Origin: Allostreptomyces psammosilenae
Lineage (GTDB): Bacteria > Actinomycetota > Actinomycetes > Streptomycetales > Streptomycetaceae
Assembly (NCBI RefSeq): GCF_013407765.1
Contig: NZ_JACBZD010000002.1
Span: 134,001-198,000 of the forward strand
Length of the DNA stretch: 64,000 nucleotides
Direction: 5' to 3'
The position numbers and the translations under genes were made by a program. Of this stretch, positions 7,244 to 16,583 are shown piece by piece (the stretch's first letter is position 1; each line of letters opens with the position of its first letter). A model generated the notes under the pieces. It made no database searches, was not told the origin of the DNA, and was given only the letters and a program-made list of their open reading frames with translations.

Positions 7244-10200
7244 TCACCGCGTGGTGGTGTACGCCCGGTGGATCGTCTGCTCCAGGGTGTTGCCGTCCGC
7301 GTCGGTGAGCGTCGCCCGCAGCGAGACGGTGCCCGGATCGTCCGGGTGGTCCAGCGTGAAGCGGTCGGCCCGCACGGAGTCGACGGGCCGCCAGGTGGCG
7401 CCGTCGTCGTAGGAGACCTCGAAGGCCAGTTCCCGGACGCCGACCTCGGCGGCTGAGCCCTCCACGGTGAACGGCACCTCCAGGGCGTGTCCGGCCCGCG
7501 CGGTGCTGTCCAGGGCGAGCCGGGGGCCGAAGCGCACGGTGGACAGCGGGAGCGCCTCCGTCTCCCCCTCCGGTACGGGCCCGGAGCGGAAGGTCCAGGT
7601 GGCCTCGATCCGCGAGCTGACCGGTGCGACCTGGGCGTCCCGGGACACCTCGGTGGTCAGCTCGTACCGCCCCTCCGCGGCGGGCACGGCCATCGGCTGG
7701 CCGTGCAGCGGCAGGTCGTCGGCGAAGACCTCCTCGCCGTCGCGGACCAGCCGGGTGCTGCCCTCGGTGTACCGGGAGTCGCCCTGGTGGCCGGCGCCGT
7801 CGCCGAAGAGCCCGACCCAGGCGCTGATCTCGTCGCCGCTGCGCCACGCGCCCGGCGTGCCGTCCAGGCCCTCGTTGAGCGTGGGGCCGAAGACGCCGAC
7901 GTTGAGCAGTTCCTCGCGCCGCTCGCCGGGCTGGTGGGCGCGCGGCGCGGTGGACACGCTGGTCTCCTGCTCCAGCCAGCCCTCCTCGCTCACCGTGCCC
8001 TGGGTGACCTGGTGGAGCCAGCGGGTGCCGTTCGCCAGCACGTGGTCCACGGCCTCCGTCGGCAGCTCGACGTCGTCGCCGATCAGCAGCGAGCCGCTCT
8101 CGTCGACGGTGCCCGCCCACAGGATGCCGGCCTTGCCGGCGGCCGGGGAGCCGGCGGTGATCCGCACCGTGGCGAGTTCGCCGGGGGCGATGTGGTGGGT
8201 GAGGCCGGTGAGCAGGCTGCCGCGCTCCGACCAGGCGGCGCGGTACCGCTGGGCGGGCGCCGCGCCCTCGTTGGGCATGTCCCAGGAGGCGGTGACCGCG
8301 GCGCGCAGCCGGTCCGCGGGCAGGGCGGGGCCGAGGTCGGCCACGCTGAGGGTGTCCAGGCCGTCCATGAACCAGGTGGCCCACAGCCCGCCCTCGTCCG
8401 AGCTGACCTGGTAGTCGTAGGTGGCCAGCGAGGGGGTGGCGGCGCCGTTCGGAACGGTGACGTCGAACGGCTCGGCCCGGCGGGCGTCCATGACGAGCAT
8501 GGCGTCCTCGGTGACTGGGACGGACGGGGAGATCAGCAGGGCGATCCGCGAGGCGCCCTCGCCCTCGCCGGTGACGGTGGCCTCGGCCACGTAGTCGCCC
8601 TCCGGCAGCCGGATGGTGGCCTCGCCGTTCTCGTCCGCCTCGACCCAGCGGTAGCCGGGCCGGTCCAGGGCGACGAAGGAGGTCACGCTGCCCGGCGCCG
8701 GGGCGCCGGCGGCGTCGAGGTGCCGGATGGTCACGTCGTGCGCCGGGCCCTCCCGCCACACGCCGAGCGGGGTGACCGCGCGGACGTCGCCGGCCGCCGC
8801 CGTGGCGGTGACGGTGCCGCCGTACAGGCCGTCCACGTCGCCGGGGCGGGTGTCGGCGGTGACGGTGGCCGTCGCCTCGCCGCCGGCCGGCACGGTGAGC
8901 CGGGCCGGTCGCACGGCGAACATGCCGTCCGGGGCGGGCGCGCCCTCCGGGCCGAACGCGGTCACGGCCAGGTCGAGGGTGACCGGGGCGTCGCCCGCGT
9001 TGCGGTAGGCCAGCCGCTCGGTGACGGGCGCGTCGTCCTCGTGCGGGAACTCCTGGACGCCGAAGCCCAGCGAGGTCGGCGAGGTGGTCACGGCCTGACC
9101 GATCGCCCGGGCGACGTCGACCCGGCCGGAGCCCTGCTGGTAGGCGTCGAGGCCGGCGGCGGGCTCGGCGGAGGCGGTCAGCGTCTCCTTGATCCGTTCG
9201 CCGTCCCAGTCGGGGTGCGCCTGGGCCAGCAGGGCCGCAGCGCCGGCGACGTGCGGGGTGGCCATCGAGGTGCCGCTGGCGACGACGTAGTGCTCCCCGA
9301 CGATCTCGCCCATCTCGGTGCCGGCCGCCCGCGCGGCGACGATCTCCACCCCGGGCGCGGTCAGGTCCGGCTTGAGGGAGCCGTCGGCGGTCGGGCCGCG
9401 GCTGGAGAAGGGGGCGAGGGCGTCCTCCCGGTCCACGGCGCCCACGGTGAGCGCGGCCCGGGCGCTGCCGGGGCTGCCCACCGACTGCTCGGTGGGGCCG
9501 GAGTTGCCGGCCGCGATCACGAAGAGCGCGGCGGAGTCGGCGGAGAGCGCGTCCACCGCCTCCTCCATCGGGTCCAGCGCCGGCAGGTCGGTTCCGCCGA
9601 GGCTCAGGTTGACGACGTCGGCGCCCTGCTCGACGGCCCACTCCATGCCGGCGATGATGTCCGACTCGCTGCCGGAGCCGCCGTCGTCGAGCACCTTGCC
9701 GTTCAGGATCCGGGCGCCCGGCGCGACCCCGCGCAGGGCGGCGCCCTCGGAGGCGGCGCCGGAACCCGCGATGATCGAGGCGACGTGGGTGCCGTGGCCG
9801 AAGTGGTCGGCGGCGTCCTCGGCGGCGGAGAAGTTGCGCTCGGCGGCGACGCGGTCGGCCAGGTCGGGGTGGGTGGCGTCCACGCCGGTGTCCAGCACGG
9901 CCACGGTCACGCCGGTTCCGTCGAAGCCGGCCTCCCAGGCGGCCGGCGCCCCGATCTGCGGGACGCTGCGGTCCAGCGCGGCCTCCACCCGGCCGTCCAG
10001 CCAGATCCGTTCCACGCCGGGCGCGGTGGCCGACGCGGTAGCACCGGCGGGGTCCGCGGCGTCCGGGGCGTCGGTCAGCGCCTGCCACAGCGCGGGCCCG
10101 CCGGCCTTGTCGGCGAGCAGCGCCTGGCCGTCCACGCTGGGCAGCTCCCGGGCGACCTCGGCGCCGGCGGCGCGCAGCGCCCCGGCCGCGTCGGCCCGCG

Positions 10201-10630
10201 CCCCGGAGTAGGTGACGATCAGCGGCAGGTCGTCGCGGGCGGCGTCGTCGTAGCCGGCGGCGATCAGGCCGGAGACGTCGAACAGCCGCTGGTCGAGCAC
10301 GCCCCGGGCGAGCAGCCGCTGGGCGTCGCCCGGGACGACCAGGGTGTCCTCGCCGACCCGCCGGACGGCGAAGGGGACGTCCTCGCGCCCCTCGGCCGGC
10401 AGCACCGAGGCCACCCGCCCCCGGGAGTCGACGACGACCCGGTCACCGGTGACCAGGGTGACCGTGCGTAACGCGCCGCCGCCGGCGGCCGTCGGGGCCG
10501 GTGGCGCCGTCGCGGTGGCCCGGCCGGCGTCCGGCACCGTGGCGAGCGCGCCCGGTGCGGCGCCGGCCAGCAACGCCGCCGCGAGGGTGGCGGCGAGCGC
10601 GGTGGCCGTGGCCCTGTGTGTTCTTCTCAT
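7244..10630 (-). CDS. Large secreted subtilisin-like (S8) serine protease
   Basis: Start ATG 10630 gives a clean signal peptide (MRRTHRATATALAATLAAALLAG); a longer upstream frame is rejected because it lacks one. The 1128-residue protein has a propeptide region (about 40-200) and a peptidase S8 domain with the Asp motif VAVLDTGVDATHPDL, the His motif HGTHVASIIAG, the oxyanion region AAGNSGP and the Ser motif SGTSMATPHVAGAA. Beta-rich C-terminal domains with carboxypeptidase-regulatory-like and Ig-like character follow (VTVPAGGEATATVTA, RLPEGDYVAEATVTG). It acts outside the cell on proteins; the substrate is unknown. It stands alone, transcribed away from the DUF1349 gene. Confidence 0.93.
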   Translation of the reverse strand: MRRTHRATATALAATLAAALLAGAAPGALATVPDAGRATATAPPAPTAAGGGALRTVTLVTGDRVVVDSRGRVASVLPAEGREDVPFAVRRVGEDTLVVPGDAQRLLARGVLDQRLFDVSGLIAAGYDDAARDDLPLIVTYSGARADAAGALRAAGAEVARELPSVDGQALLADKAGGPALWQALTDAPDAADPAGATASATAPGVERIWLDGRVEAALDRSVPQIGAPAAWEAGFDGTGVTVAVLDTGVDATHPDLADRVAAERNFSAAEDAADHFGHGTHVASIIAGSGAASEGAALRGVAPGARILNGKVLDDGGSGSESDIIAGMEWAVEQGADVVNLSLGGTDLPALDPMEEAVDALSADSAALFVIAAGNSGPTEQSVGSPGSARAALTVGAVDREDALAPFSSRGPTADGSLKPDLTAPGVEIVAARAAGTEMGEIVGEHYVVASGTSMATPHVAGAAALLAQAHPDWDGERIKETLTASAEPAAGLDAYQQGSGRVDVARAIGQAVTTSPTSLGFGVQEFPHEDDAPVTERLAYRNAGDAPVTLDLAVTAFGPEGAPAPDGMFAVRPARLTVPAGGEATATVTADTRPGDVDGLYGGTVTATAAAGDVRAVTPLGVWREGPAHDVTIRHLDAAGAPAPGSVTSFVALDRPGYRWVEADENGEATIRLPEGDYVAEATVTGEGEGASRIALLISPSVPVTEDAMLVMDARRAEPFDVTVPNGAATPSLATYDYQVSSDEGGLWATWFMDGLDTLSVADLGPALPADRLRAAVTASWDMPNEGAAPAQRYRAAWSERGSLLTGLTHHIAPGELATVRITAGSPAAGKAGILWAGTVDESGSLLIGDDVELPTEAVDHVLANGTRWLHQVTQGTVSEEGWLEQETSVSTAPRAHQPGERREELLNVGVFGPTLNEGLDGTPGAWRSGDEISAWVGLFGDGAGHQGDSRYTEGSTRLVRDGEEVFADDLPLHGQPMAVPAAEGRYELTTEVSRDAQVAPVSSRIEATWTFRSGPVPEGETEALPLSTVRFGPRLALDSTARAGHALEVPFTVEGSAAEVGVRELAFEVSYDDGATWRPVDSVRADRFTLDHPDDPGTVSLRATLTDADGNTLEQTIHRAYTTTR

Positions 10631-11024
10631 CGGGAGGGATCCCCTTGTGCGTGCGTCATGGGATTCGGGCACGCCGGGGGCGGCGGCGGGTCGGGCGCCG
10701 CGCGTGCCACGGGCACGGGCGGGCTTCCCCCGGCGAACCGGTCGGATACGGGTACGCAAGCAGAGGTTGGAGGGGGATTCCAGAGGGCCAACATATTGAC
10801 TTCGTGTCACAAATGTGGCCACGCCGAGATGCTGACGTGACGTCCGGTCGCTCGACGGTGCGGTTCGGCGGCCCGCCGCGGCCCGCGTGGGGGCCGCCGG
10901 GAGGGCCGGGGGAGGGCCGCAGAGCGGCGGGGCGCCGCCGCGGGGCACAACTCGCGGACGCGGCGGGCGGACGCCTGGCAGGCTGGGGCGCGAACGATTG
11001 TCTGATCAGGAAAGGAACTGGCTC
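10631..11024. other. Divergent promoter region
   Basis: About 390 bases lie between the protease and the DUF1349 gene. A local AT-rich patch near 10790-10815 (ACATATTGACTTCGTG) includes a TTGAC-like sequence and is the likeliest promoter area for the protease. No gene is seen. Confidence 0.4.
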
Positions 11025-11639
11025 ATGGGCGAGGAGAGCACGACCGTCACCGCCTTCGGACTGGACGGCTGGCGCTGGCTGAACGAGCCGGAGCTGTGGG
11101 GCCCCAGGGAGAACGGCACGCTGGCCGTCCTGACCGACCCGGACACCGATTTCTGGCGTACCACCCACTACGGATTCGTCCGCGACACCGGCCACGCGCT
11201 GCTGCGGGAGGTGAGCGGGGCGTTCCGGATGACCGTCACCTTCCGCGGCGACTACCGGGAGCAGTACGACCAGGCGGGGCTGCTGCTGCGGATCGACGAC
11301 CGGAACTGGATCAAGACCGGCATCGAGTACGTCGACGGCGCGCCGCTGCTCAGCGCGGTGGTCACCCGCGAGCTGTCGGACTGGAACGTCGTGCCGCTGG
11401 GCCCGCTCGCCGGCCGTCCCGAGTCGGTCACCCTCGACCTGCACCGCCAGGGCGACACCGTGACGATCCGTTACGGCTGGGACGGGGCGGAGCCGGAGCA
11501 CATGCTGCGACTGGCCTACTTCCCGCCGGGCACCGCCGCGCAGGCCGGACCGATGTGCGCCTCGCCGGACGGCAAGGGCTTCTGGACCGACTTCACCACC
11601 CTCACCCTCACCGAGGAGCCGGCCGCCGCCACCGGCTGA
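11025..11639 (+). CDS. DUF1349 (regulation-of-enolase-1-like) protein
   Basis: This 204-residue cytoplasmic protein starts at ATG 11025 after AAAGGAA. It reads as a concanavalin-like beta sandwich of the DUF1349 family, with the characteristic sequences FWRTTHYGFVRDTGH, FRGDYREQYDQAGLLLRID and WIKTGIEYVDG. Proteins of this family may bind carbohydrate; the name comes from a yeast protein affecting enolase, and the bacterial role is unknown. It converges with a LacI-type regulator 21 bases away, which may control sugar-related genes elsewhere. Confidence 0.85.
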   Translation: MGEESTTVTAFGLDGWRWLNEPELWGPRENGTLAVLTDPDTDFWRTTHYGFVRDTGHALLREVSGAFRMTVTFRGDYREQYDQAGLLLRIDDRNWIKTGIEYVDGAPLLSAVVTRELSDWNVVPLGPLAGRPESVTLDLHRQGDTVTIRYGWDGAEPEHMLRLAYFPPGTAAQAGPMCASPDGKGFWTDFTTLTLTEEPAAATG

Positions 11640-11660
11640 GCGTCCCGCCGAGCGCCGCGC

Positions 11661-12686
11661 TCAGCCGGTCAGGCCCGGTCCGCGGCGCGGCGCCGCGGTG
11701 GTCCCGCGGATCACCAGCCCGGTGGGCAGCTCCACGTGGGTGTCGCCGGAGACCGAGCCGTCCAGCACGCCGGAGGCGAGGCGGCCGGCCTCCGCGCCCA
11801 GCCGGTGGACCGGCTGCGCCACCGTGGTCAGGTCGAACAGGGCGGCGCTCTCCTGGTCGTCGAAGCCCACCACCGACATCACCTCGGGCACCGCGAGCCG
11901 GGACCGGCGCAGCGCGCGGAGCACCCCGAGGGCCAGGTCGTCGGACTCGGTGAGGACCGCGGTGGGGATGTCGTCCCGGGAGAGCAGCTCGGCCGCGGCC
12001 AACGCCCCGCCCTCGACGCCCGGCCGGCCGGTCACCACCACCGGCTCCGCGCCGATCCGCTCCACCGCCCGGCGGTAGCCCTCCAGGCGGAGCCGGGAGT
12101 GCCAGGGGAAGCCGGTGTCGTCCTGCGCCTGCACATAGGCGATGCGGGTGTGGCCGAGGTTGAGCAGGTGCCGGGTGGCGCCCTCGGCGGCGCCCGCCTC
12201 GTCGATGAAGACGCTGGGGAAGCCGGTGACCCGGTGGCTGCAGAAGACGATCGGCAGCCCGATGGCGTCGAGCTGGTCGAGGTCGTCCTGCCCGGGGCGC
12301 AGCGAGACGGCGATGACGGCGTCGACGTTGCGGCGCAGCGGCAGGGTGCGCAGGTAGTCGGTGAGCGCCCGGGTGTCGCCGACCTCGTAGACCACCATGT
12401 CGGTGCCGACGGAGCGCAGGTGGGAGTGGATGCCGGCCATGGCCACCCCGAAGAACCACGGCTGGAGGAACGGCACGATCACCGCGATCCGCCCGGTCAA
12501 CCCGGTGACCAGGCTGGACGCGCCGCGGGAGACCACGTAGCCCATCTCCGCCGCCGCGCGCTCCACCCGCGCCCGGACCTCGGGCGCCACCCCCGACGCC
12601 CCCCGCAGCGCGCGGGAGACCGTCGACAGCGACACGCCGGCCCGCGCCGCCACATCGCTCATCCGGGGGTGTTCCGAAGCCGCCAT
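11661..12686 (-). CDS. LacI-family transcriptional regulator
   Basis: The 341-residue protein has an N-terminal LacI helix-turn-helix (MSDVAARAGVSLSTVSRALRG) with the hinge region, followed by a periplasmic-binding-protein-like effector domain (VIVPFLQPWFFGVAMAGIH through VVGFDDQESAALFDLTTVAQP). It should act as a sugar-responsive dimeric repressor. No transport or catabolic operon adjoins it on either side, so its regulon is not visible. Confidence 0.93.
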   Translation of the reverse strand: MAASEHPRMSDVAARAGVSLSTVSRALRGASGVAPEVRARVERAAAEMGYVVSRGASSLVTGLTGRIAVIVPFLQPWFFGVAMAGIHSHLRSVGTDMVVYEVGDTRALTDYLRTLPLRRNVDAVIAVSLRPGQDDLDQLDAIGLPIVFCSHRVTGFPSVFIDEAGAAEGATRHLLNLGHTRIAYVQAQDDTGFPWHSRLRLEGYRRAVERIGAEPVVVTGRPGVEGGALAAAELLSRDDIPTAVLTESDDLALGVLRALRRSRLAVPEVMSVVGFDDQESAALFDLTTVAQPVHRLGAEAGRLASGVLDGSVSGDTHVELPTGLVIRGTTAAPRRGPGLTG

Positions 12687-12848
12687 GGTGTGATCGTAAG
12701 GGAGCCCGGATTCGCGCGGGACCGGACGGCGGCGCGGCCCCCGCGGGCGTGCGGCGGCACTTCCGCGCAGGTCACCGGGCCCTGGGCGGGCGCCGTGTCC
12801 GGTTGCGCATGATCCGTGCGGGTTCGCCGCTCGGGCCGGCGGGCCGGG

Positions 12849-14003
12849 TCAGCGGGTCGGGACGGGCGTGCCCGGTGACGCCAGGCGGGCGGGCGCCCCC
12901 TCCAGCGCCTCGGCGAGCAGCTCGTAGGAGCGGACCCGGTCGGCCAGGCCGTGCACCAGGCTGACGGCCATCAGCTCGTCGGCCCCGGTGGTCCGCAGCA
13001 GCGCGTCGAGCCCGTGCCGCAGGGTCCGCGGCCCGCCGATCAGGTGGGTGGACAGGTGGCGCTCCATGATGGCGCGCTCCACCGGGGAGTAGACCCGCCG
13101 GGCGGCCTCCTCGGGGGTGGCGTTGGGCCGGTCCCGCACGCCCCGGGTGGCGTCCACCACGATGGCGCCGACCGGCCCGGCCAGCCAGGCGGCGCGGTCG
13201 TCGGTGTCCGCGGCGACCACCGGCGCGGCCACGATGGTGTAGGGGCGGTCGCGGTGCTCCGACGGCCGGAACGCCTCCCGGTAGGCGTCCAGCGCGGGCA
13301 CCACCATCTCGGGCCGCACGTGGTAGGCGAAGGCGAACGGCAGCCCCAGCGCGCCGGCGAACCGGGCGTTCGCCACGCTGGCGCCGAGCAGCCAGATCTG
13401 CGGGCGGTTGCCCTGCGCCGGCACCGCCGTGATCGCCGGCCGGTGGCCGTCCCCGCCGGTGGGGGTGCCGTCGTCGCCGGTGGCGGGGGTGCCGGTGGCG
13501 CCGTCGCCGGTGGTGGGGCTGCCGGTGGCGGGCGTGGCCGGCGCGAAGTACCCGATCAGCTCCTCCACCTGTGCCGCGAACACCGCCGACTCGGGCGGGG
13601 CGCTCACCCGGCGCAGCGCCGCCGCGGTGGCCAGGTCGGTGCCCGGGGAGCGGCCGACGCCCAGGTCCACCCGGCCCGGGTGGAGCGCCTCCAGGGTGCC
13701 GAACTGCTCGGCCACCACCAGCGGCGGATGGTTGGGCAGCATGACGCCGCCGGAACCCACGCGCATCCGGCGGGTGGCGTTCACGATCTGCGCCACCAGC
13801 ACCGGCGGCGCGCAGCTGGCGATGAAGGGCGCGCTGTGGTGCTCCGCCACCCAGTACCGGGTGCAGCCCAGCGGCTCCACCGCGCGGGCCAACGCCACCG
13901 ACTCGCGCAGCGCCTCGGTCGGCGAGGAGTCCCGCCACACCGGAGCGGTGTCGAGCACGGACCAGGCGATACGCCGCCCGCCGACCAGATCCACGTCCGT
14001 CAC
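12849..14003 (-). CDS. Luciferase-like (LLM class) flavin-dependent monooxygenase
   Basis: The 384-residue protein has the LLM signatures YWVAEHHSAPFIASCAPPVLVAQIVNAT and GRVDLGVGRSPGTD, so it is predicted to be an FMN/F420-dependent oxidoreductase. Residues about 185-215 hold a lineage-specific insertion of repeated PATGD/TPTGGD units that is not part of the fold. It is divergent from the lasso-peptide precursor with about 210 bases between them. It could be a tailoring enzyme, but enzymes of this class are abundant in Streptomyces and the link is only positional. Confidence 0.9.
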   Translation of the reverse strand: MTDVDLVGGRRIAWSVLDTAPVWRDSSPTEALRESVALARAVEPLGCTRYWVAEHHSAPFIASCAPPVLVAQIVNATRRMRVGSGGVMLPNHPPLVVAEQFGTLEALHPGRVDLGVGRSPGTDLATAAALRRVSAPPESAVFAAQVEELIGYFAPATPATGSPTTGDGATGTPATGDDGTPTGGDGHRPAITAVPAQGNRPQIWLLGASVANARFAGALGLPFAFAYHVRPEMVVPALDAYREAFRPSEHRDRPYTIVAAPVVAADTDDRAAWLAGPVGAIVVDATRGVRDRPNATPEEAARRVYSPVERAIMERHLSTHLIGGPRTLRHGLDALLRTTGADELMAVSLVHGLADRVRSYELLAEALEGAPARLASPGTPVPTR

Positions 14004-14100
14004 GTTCCGACCCCTCCCTCGTGAGCATGCGCCAGATGCGAGTTGACCAGAAGAACGCGCGCCGTGCCAGTATTTCGGCGGAATTAACGGTGACAGCCGA

Positions 14101-14134
14101 GTGCAAGTGATGTGTAAGTCGCCGTGGGTACGGT
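14101..14134 (+). promoter_or_regulatory. Candidate SARP operator and -10 of the lasso operon
   Basis: GTGCAAG (14101-14107) and GTGTAAG (14112-14118) form a direct repeat with 11-bp period, the geometry known for SARP activators. A TACGGT (14129-14134) fits a -10 hexamer 10 bases further. The predicted SARP is encoded at the end of the same cluster. Confidence 0.5.
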
Positions 14135-14186
14135 TCTGGCTGACCGGCGCGGAATCCCGGTGAAGACCGGAGCGCTTCGCGCAGAT

Positions 14187-14198
14187 ATTCGTTCGAAT
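14187..14198. promoter_or_regulatory. Small inverted repeat before the precursor gene
   Basis: ATTCG-TT-CGAAT is a perfect 12-base palindrome ending 3 bases before the ribosome site of the lasso precursor. It may be an operator or a small leader structure; no factor is assigned. Confidence 0.35.
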
Positions 14199-14215
14199 AA
14201 TGGGAGGTGCCTTCC

Positions 14216-14365
14216 GTGGAAGGTGCGGTGGAGGAGATCACCCTGCCGGGGCAGGAGGCCTACGAGCCCCCGACCCTGGTCGAGGCCGGCGAGTTCGCCC
14301 AGGTCACGATGGGTCGCCCCAGCTGGGGCTTCGAGGCCGACTGGTCCTGCGTCATGTTCTGCTAG
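14216..14365 (+). CDS. Lasso peptide precursor, LP2006-like (class IV)
   Basis: This 49-residue peptide starts at GTG 14216 with GGGAGG eight bases upstream. The leader carries the hallmark recognition pattern YxxPxLxxxGxF...T as YEPPTLVEAGEFAQVT (residues 16-31), ending in Thr at the penultimate leader position. Cleavage after TM gives the core GRPSWGFEADWSCVMFC. Gly1 and Glu8 would close an 8-residue macrolactam ring; Trp11 and Phe16 are bulky enough to be plugs. Cys13 and Cys17 can form a single disulfide within the tail. From memory, the core matches LP2006 of Nocardiopsis (GRPNWGFENDWSCVRVC) at 13 of 17 positions, with the same ring and cysteine spacing, which defines class IV. Confidence 0.93.
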   Translation: MEGAVEEITLPGQEAYEPPTLVEAGEFAQVTMGRPSWGFEADWSCVMFC

Positions 14366-14379
14366 CAGCCGGACCACTC

Positions 14380-14432
14380 GGTGGACCGCTTCGCCGGGCG
14401 TCCCTGGGGGCCGCCTGGGAAAGCGGTCCACC
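14380..14432 (+). terminator. Hairpin between precursor and cyclase genes
   Basis: The arms 14380-14391 and 14421-14432 pair perfectly over 12 bp, and an inner TCCC/GGGA can extend the fold. It begins 14 bases after the precursor stop and lacks a T-run. It probably protects the precursor transcript and attenuates reading into the enzyme genes, giving more precursor than enzyme. Confidence 0.7.
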
Positions 14433-14632
14433 CCGGCCCGTACCGGCGCCGTCGGGTATCCGGCGGCGCCGGCGCCCGGCCGCCGGCGAAACCCTTTTCC
14501 GGCCCGCCCGCGAGTTCACCGGAGTTCCCGGCGGTCCGCCGGCGCCGAAGCTTACGGAATTCCGGCGGTCTGCGGCGCCCCCCGCGGTGCGGGACCGCCT
14601 GTCCGAGAGAAAACAGGGGGATCGGAGCAATC

Positions 14633-16516
14633 GTGGAATTCGTCGTCCTCCCGGACACCCCCGCCGGAGTGGCCCTGGCCGCCCGGCTGCGGGCGCTCGG
14701 CCTCGGCAGGGTCGTCGAGCACGCCTCCGGCCGCCCCTGGATCGTCGGCGACTGGCCGGCCGGCCAGGTGGTGTCGGCCGCCGCCGGGCCGCGGCGGCTC
14801 GCCGTCCTCGGCTGCGCCCTGACCAGTCCCGAGCAGCTCACCCGCGCCCTGGAGCGGGCCCGCACCCCGCGCGACCTGGACGCCCTCGCCGGCACCCTGG
14901 CCGGCAGCTTCCACCTGGCCGCCTCGCTGGACGGCGAGGTGCGCGTCCAGGGCAGCCTGTCCACCGCCCGCCAGGTCTTCCACACCACCCTCGACGGCCA
15001 GACGCTGGCCGCCGACCGGCCCGGCCCGCTGGTCGCGCTCACCGACGCGGCCGTCGACGCCGGCACGCTCGCCGCCCGCCTGCTGGCCCCCTGGCCCCCG
15101 TGGCCGCTCGCCGAGCAGCCCTGCTGGGAGGGCGTCGAGGCGCTGCCGCTCGGCCACTACCTGGAACTGCGCCGCGACGGCACCGGGCGCACCGTGCGCT
15201 GGTGGAGCCCGCCGGCCCCCGAGATCCCGCTGGCCGAGGGCGCCCGGCGGGTCAGGGCGGCGCTCGCCGACGCGGTGGCCGCCCGCGCCCGCCAGGCCGC
15301 GGACGCCCCGCTCAGCGCCGACCTCTCCGGCGGCATGGACTCCACCAGCCTCAGCTTCCTCGCCGCCGGCCACCCCGGCGGCCTGGTCACCACCCGCTGG
15401 GAGGCCACCGACCCGGCCGACGAGGACCAGCTGTGGGCCCGCCGCGCCTGCGCCGCCATCCCGGACGCCGAGCACCTCGTGCTGCCCCGCGACGAGGCCC
15501 CGAGCTGGTTCGCCGACCTGCTGGACCCCGACCCGGACGTCGAGGCGCCGTTCGCCTGGATCCGCACCCGGGCCCGGCTGGCCTACCAGGCCCGGCGGCT
15601 CGCCGAACGCGGCTCCACCGGCCACCTCACCGGCCACGGCGGCGACGAACTCTTCCTCGCCACACCGCTGGCCCTGCACACCATCGCCCGCACCCACCCC
15701 TGGCGGGCCGTCCGCCACCTGCGCGCCCACCGGGCCATGGGGCGCTGGCGGCTCGGGCCGGCGCTGCGCGCCCTGGCCGCCGACCCCAGCTTCGCCCAGT
15801 GGTTCGCCGGCTCCGCCCGGGCGCTCACCGCCCCGCCGCCCGAGGTCTCCCGACGGCCCGACTTCGGCTGGGGCATCAGCCCCCGGATGCCGACCTGGGC
15901 CACCGACCACGCCGTGGAGACCGCCCGGCACCTGCTCCGGGAGACCGCGCGGCGCCGGCCCGGGCCACTCGCCCCGCTGCGCGCCCAGCACGCCAACCTC
16001 CAGGACGTCCGGCTGTGCGGGGACACCCTGCGCCGGGTGGACCGGCTCACCAGCCGGAACGGCGTCGCCTGGCACGCCCCCTACGTCGACGACCGGGTGG
16101 TCGAGGCGGCCCTCGCCATCCGGCTGGAGGACGTCGCCCTGCCCGACCGGTACAAGCCCGCCCTCGCCGAGGCCATGCGCGGCACCGTCCCGGAGGCCAA
16201 CCTCGGCCGCGCCTCGAAGTCCGAGTACAGCGCCGAGGCCTACGCCAGCCTGCGCCGCCACCGCGCCGAACTCCTCGAACTGACCGACGACATGCAGCTG
16301 TCCCGGCTGGGCCTGGTCAACGCCGACGCCCTGCGCACCACCCTGCTCGCCCTGCCCCCCTCCTCGCGCTCCCTGATGCCGCTGATCAGCACCTTCGCCT
16401 GCGAGGTGTGGTTGCGCTCGCTGGCCGCCGCGCCCGCCCCGCCCACACCGGCCGCCGAGCCCGCCTCTGCCCCGGCCGCCCCGTCCGCTTCCGCCCCGTC
16501 CACCTCACCCGCCTGA
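14633..16516 (+). CDS. Lasso cyclase (asparagine-synthetase-like, C protein)
   Basis: The GTG at 14633, with GGAG five bases before, gives a 627-residue protein. The N-terminal half is the glutaminase-like domain of asparagine synthetases without the catalytic N-terminal cysteine (it starts MEFVVLP). The C-terminal synthetase domain has the PP-loop LSGGMDSTS, which binds ATP to adenylate the side chain of core Glu8. STGHLTGHGGDELFLATP and NGVAWHAPYVDDRVVEAAL are typical of lasso C proteins. An Ala/Pro/Ser-rich tail of about 30 residues follows. The 267-base gap from the precursor contains the hairpin. It should act with the RRE and protease encoded next. Confidence 0.94.
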   Translation: MEFVVLPDTPAGVALAARLRALGLGRVVEHASGRPWIVGDWPAGQVVSAAAGPRRLAVLGCALTSPEQLTRALERARTPRDLDALAGTLAGSFHLAASLDGEVRVQGSLSTARQVFHTTLDGQTLAADRPGPLVALTDAAVDAGTLAARLLAPWPPWPLAEQPCWEGVEALPLGHYLELRRDGTGRTVRWWSPPAPEIPLAEGARRVRAALADAVAARARQAADAPLSADLSGGMDSTSLSFLAAGHPGGLVTTRWEATDPADEDQLWARRACAAIPDAEHLVLPRDEAPSWFADLLDPDPDVEAPFAWIRTRARLAYQARRLAERGSTGHLTGHGGDELFLATPLALHTIARTHPWRAVRHLRAHRAMGRWRLGPALRALAADPSFAQWFAGSARALTAPPPEVSRRPDFGWGISPRMPTWATDHAVETARHLLRETARRRPGPLAPLRAQHANLQDVRLCGDTLRRVDRLTSRNGVAWHAPYVDDRVVEAALAIRLEDVALPDRYKPALAEAMRGTVPEANLGRASKSEYSAEAYASLRRHRAELLELTDDMQLSRLGLVNADALRTTLLALPPSSRSLMPLISTFACEVWLRSLAAAPAPPTPAAEPASAPAAPSASAPSTSPA

Positions 16517-16583
16517 CCCGCCCCGTCCGCCCTGCCCGCCCCCGGCGCCGGGGCGGTCCGCCCCCGGCTGGAGGAACACCACG

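Noticed and set aside
14381-14632. N-terminal extension of the lasso cyclase back to 14381
   Set aside because: The extension is encoded across the precursor hairpin and lacks homology; GTG 14633 has a good ribosome site and gives the family's normal start.
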